Positions 15,967 through 17,454 of a DNA stretch of 17,454 bases are shown here, piece after piece. The stretch is taken from the NCBI GenBank assembly GCA_949118805.1, contig CASAUJ010000030.1:1-17454 (forward strand). Reading direction: 5' to 3'. Under the pieces are notes generated by a model. It made no database searches. It saw only the letters and a program-made list of their open reading frames with translations, and was not told where the DNA came from. The stretch comes from an uncultured Clostridia bacterium. Its GTDB lineage: Bacteria > Bacillota > Clostridia > TANB77 > CAG-508. The stretch's first letter is position 1. Each line of letters starts with the position of its first letter. Both the position numbers and the translations under genes were made by a program.

Positions 15967-16233
15967 TTATTTTAAATATTTTATATCAGTATTATTTAGG
16001 ATTTGAATCTGTGATATAGCTATTTTATTTAACCTTTCAAGTCTTTCAGCTTGTTTTAATCCTTCATTTATAAAAACAGAATTTAAATTTTCCAAATTTG
16101 CTAAACATATTAATTCATTTATTGTTGCATAATCTCTTATATTTTCATCTAAATTAGAATTTTTCGTACGCCACTCTTTTGCAGTCATACCCAATAATGC
16201 CATATTTAAAACATCAGCTTCTTCTGCATAGAC
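15967..16233 (-). pseudogene. C-terminal fragment of a KilA-N protein
   Basis: The minus-strand frame ending at 15967 encodes VYAEEADVLNMALLGMTAK, a WRTKN stretch and RDYATINEL. This aligns with the C-terminal ~95 residues of the KilA-N protein at 181-1023 (KYAEEADILNVAIFNTTAK and RDYATINEL there). Homology ends at about 16233 and a stop lies in frame at about 16261-16263, so the DNA-binding N-terminal domain is missing. ATG 16203 has no ribosome site that I can see. It is an island-edge remnant lying between tRNA-Leu and the recombinase. Confidence 0.8.
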
Positions 16234-16287
16234 AGTCTTTTTTATGTTATTATGAATATGTCAAGGAAACTTGTGTCAAAACATATA

Positions 16288-16328
16288 GGGGAGAACGCTT
16301 TAGTTAAGTACACTAAATAATTCTCCCC
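16288..16328 (-). terminator. Hairpin terminator after the recombinase gene
   Basis: GGGGAGAA (16288-16295) pairs with TTCTCCCC (16321-16328), and inside it TTTAGT (16299-16304) pairs with ACTAAA (16312-16317). On the minus strand it starts 15 bases after the recombinase stop and is followed by TATATGTTTT. A good terminator, or a structured element end. Confidence 0.65.
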
Positions 16329-16342
16329 ATAAAATAGCTTGA

Positions 16343-17454
16343 TTAAGCAGTTATTCTTTGATTTAACATTTTTTCAATTACCGTTGTCATATCTTCTAAA
16401 CTAACTGGAAAAGAAATGATACCAACACCTCTATAATATATATCTATTTCTTGAACTTTTTTACCATTTACTTTTTCTGTTTGATGAACTAATATTTTTT
16501 CTATAAGTTCATTTAAGATTTCTGGCGTTAGTTCCGTTATTTCAGTATACTTCTTAACATTAGATATAAATTGTGTTAAGTCAGTTGTTTTCTTTTCAGT
16601 ATTGTTGATTTCTTTTGATAATTGTTCTATCTTTAATTTTAATTCTTTTTGTTCCTTATCATAGTTAAATGATAAGTTTCTAAATCTTTCATCTGTTATC
16701 TTTCCAGATATATTATCTTCGTAAATGTGCATAAATAAGTTATCAATTTCAACTATTCGTTTTTTTGCTTGTTCAAGTTCTTTCTTGTTTTTAGATATTT
16801 GCTTTAGCTCGTCTTGTGAAGATTTTGCTAATTGTTCTTTTATAAATAAGTTTTCAAAATTTTTCATATAAGCAACTACTTTTTGTATATTTTCTAAAAC
16901 AAGAACTTGCAATACTTCGTCTGTAATCCAGTGTGAAGTACATAAAGAAATATTTTTCTTATAACTTGAACATCTATAATGGTCTTTTGCGTTTAGGTCA
17001 GTAACAGGTGATTGAAAATACATTTTCTTGCCACAATCATTACAGAATAGCAATCCTGAAAAAATACTTTTCTTGCCTGACCTTGTAGGCTTTTTTCTGT
17101 TGTTTCTTAATTGCTGTGCAATATTCCAAGTATATTCATCAATAATTGGTTCATGGGTATTTTTAAATATTTGCCAATCTTCTTTTGGAATAGCAACTTT
17201 AGTTTTATCTTTATAAGAACGAATGGTATATTTAAAATTAACTGTATCTCCAATATATTCTTGTCTATCTAAAATACTTGCTACTGTTGTAGCATTCCAC
17301 TGATATTTTAATGTTTGTAGTTTAGTAGGGAATGTTCTTCCTATACTTACAAAATATTCAGCTGGTGTCATAATATTTCGCTTAGTAAGTATTCTTGCAA
17401 TTTCAAAAGTTCCATGTCCTTGAATAAATAAGTTATATATTTCTTTTACAACTT
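16343..17454 (-). CDS. Large serine recombinase (5' end outside window)
   Basis: The minus-strand frame runs without a stop from the right edge to TAA 16343-16345, giving at least 370 residues; ATG 17371 is internal, since coding continues upstream (VKEIYNLFIQGHGTFEIARI and on). Present: the end of the recombinase domain (WNATTVASILDRQEYIG, then NTHEPIIDE), a zinc ribbon (LLFCNDCGKKM and YRCSSYKK, then LCTSH), a long coiled coil and the C-terminal LIEKILVHQ segment. The catalytic serine resolvase domain lies beyond the window. This family integrates and excises mobile elements such as prophages and conjugative transposons. It transcribes towards the KilA-N fragment. CGG trinucleotides here (complement of CCG at about 16384 and 16535) are out of frame, and no CGGA shift is seen. 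Confidence 0.92.
   Translation of the reverse strand, partial: VVKEIYNLFIQGHGTFEIARILTKRNIMTPAEYFVSIGRTFPTKLQTLKYQWNATTVASILDRQEYIGDTVNFKYTIRSYKDKTKVAIPKEDWQIFKNTHEPIIDEYTWNIAQQLRNNRKKPTRSGKKSIFSGLLFCNDCGKKMYFQSPVTDLNAKDHYRCSSYKKNISLCTSHWITDEVLQVLVLENIQKVVAYMKNFENLFIKEQLAKSSQDELKQISKNKKELEQAKKRIVEIDNLFMHIYEDNISGKITDERFRNLSFNYDKEQKELKLKIEQLSKEINNTEKKTTDLTQFISNVKKYTEITELTPEILNELIEKILVHQTEKVNGKKVQEIDIYYRGVGIISFPVSLEDMTTVIEKMLNQRITA

Noticed and set aside
17369..17371. ATG 17371 (minus) as the recombinase start
   Set aside because: Coding sequence typical of the recombinase domain continues upstream in the same frame to the window edge.
1..17454. CRISPR array or a tRNA with an enlarged TCCG anticodon loop inside the window
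   Set aside because: No regularly spaced repeats occur. The few TCCG sequences (about 1399, 6229, 13834, 16532) do not lie in a cloverleaf.

Overview
The window reads as AT-rich chromosomal DNA of a low-GC Gram-positive bacterium (Bacillota, most likely an anaerobic Clostridia-type lineage). Evidence: strong AGGAGG-type ribosome binding sites, TTG and GTG starts, class-B housekeeping genes (RbgA, Mini-RNase III), a yybP-ykoY leader, and a prepilin-like protein with the GITLIALVIT signature. The species cannot be named from sequence alone.

Layout. (1) 1-1808 is the remnant of a mobile or phage-like island: the tail of an unidentified gene, a KilA-N domain gene and a decayed DUF4393 (Abi-alpha-like) gene. 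(2) 1856-3354 is backbone: rbgA, mrnC and tRNA-Glu(CTC). (3) 3434-6340 is a yybP-ykoY (Mn2+-type) riboswitch with its terminator, controlling a P-type cation ATPase. (4) 6366-8433 holds a 34-residue small protein with its own promoter and terminator, then a long prepilin-like, glycine-rich surface protein. (5) 8515-10559 holds a candidate small RNA or leader, metG and a 52-residue membrane protein. (6) 10646-15176 is an envelope cluster: a polysaccharide deacetylase, an unrecognised 770-residue protein and a secreted GH25 lysozyme with three LysM repeats. (7) 15245-15958 holds a small HTH protein and tRNA-Leu(CAA). (8) 15967-17454 is a second island edge: a truncated KilA-N paralogue and a large serine recombinase running off the window.

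The outstanding observation concerns decoding. Three genes (cation ATPase, glycine-rich surface protein, GH25 lysozyme) look frameshifted, with seven breaks in total (1, 5 and 1). Every break lies exactly at an in-frame CGG codon followed by A, and reading the tetramer CGGA as one residue (a +1 shift) restores a continuous, family-typical protein each time. I scanned every CGG in the coding regions: in-frame CGG occurs only at these seven places, while at least ten other CGGA tetramers lie out of frame and are not associated with any shift. CGA, CGT and CGC are used normally for Arg. In the glycine-rich gene the residue at the site is best read as Gly. The simplest hypothesis is that CGG is unassigned in this organism and that CGGA is decoded with a programmed +1 shift, either by a tRNA reading four bases or by skipping C and reading GGA. 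Pseudogenes in the window (DUF4393, KilA-N fragment) break differently, by a nonsense codon, apparent single-A losses or truncation, and so form a contrast.
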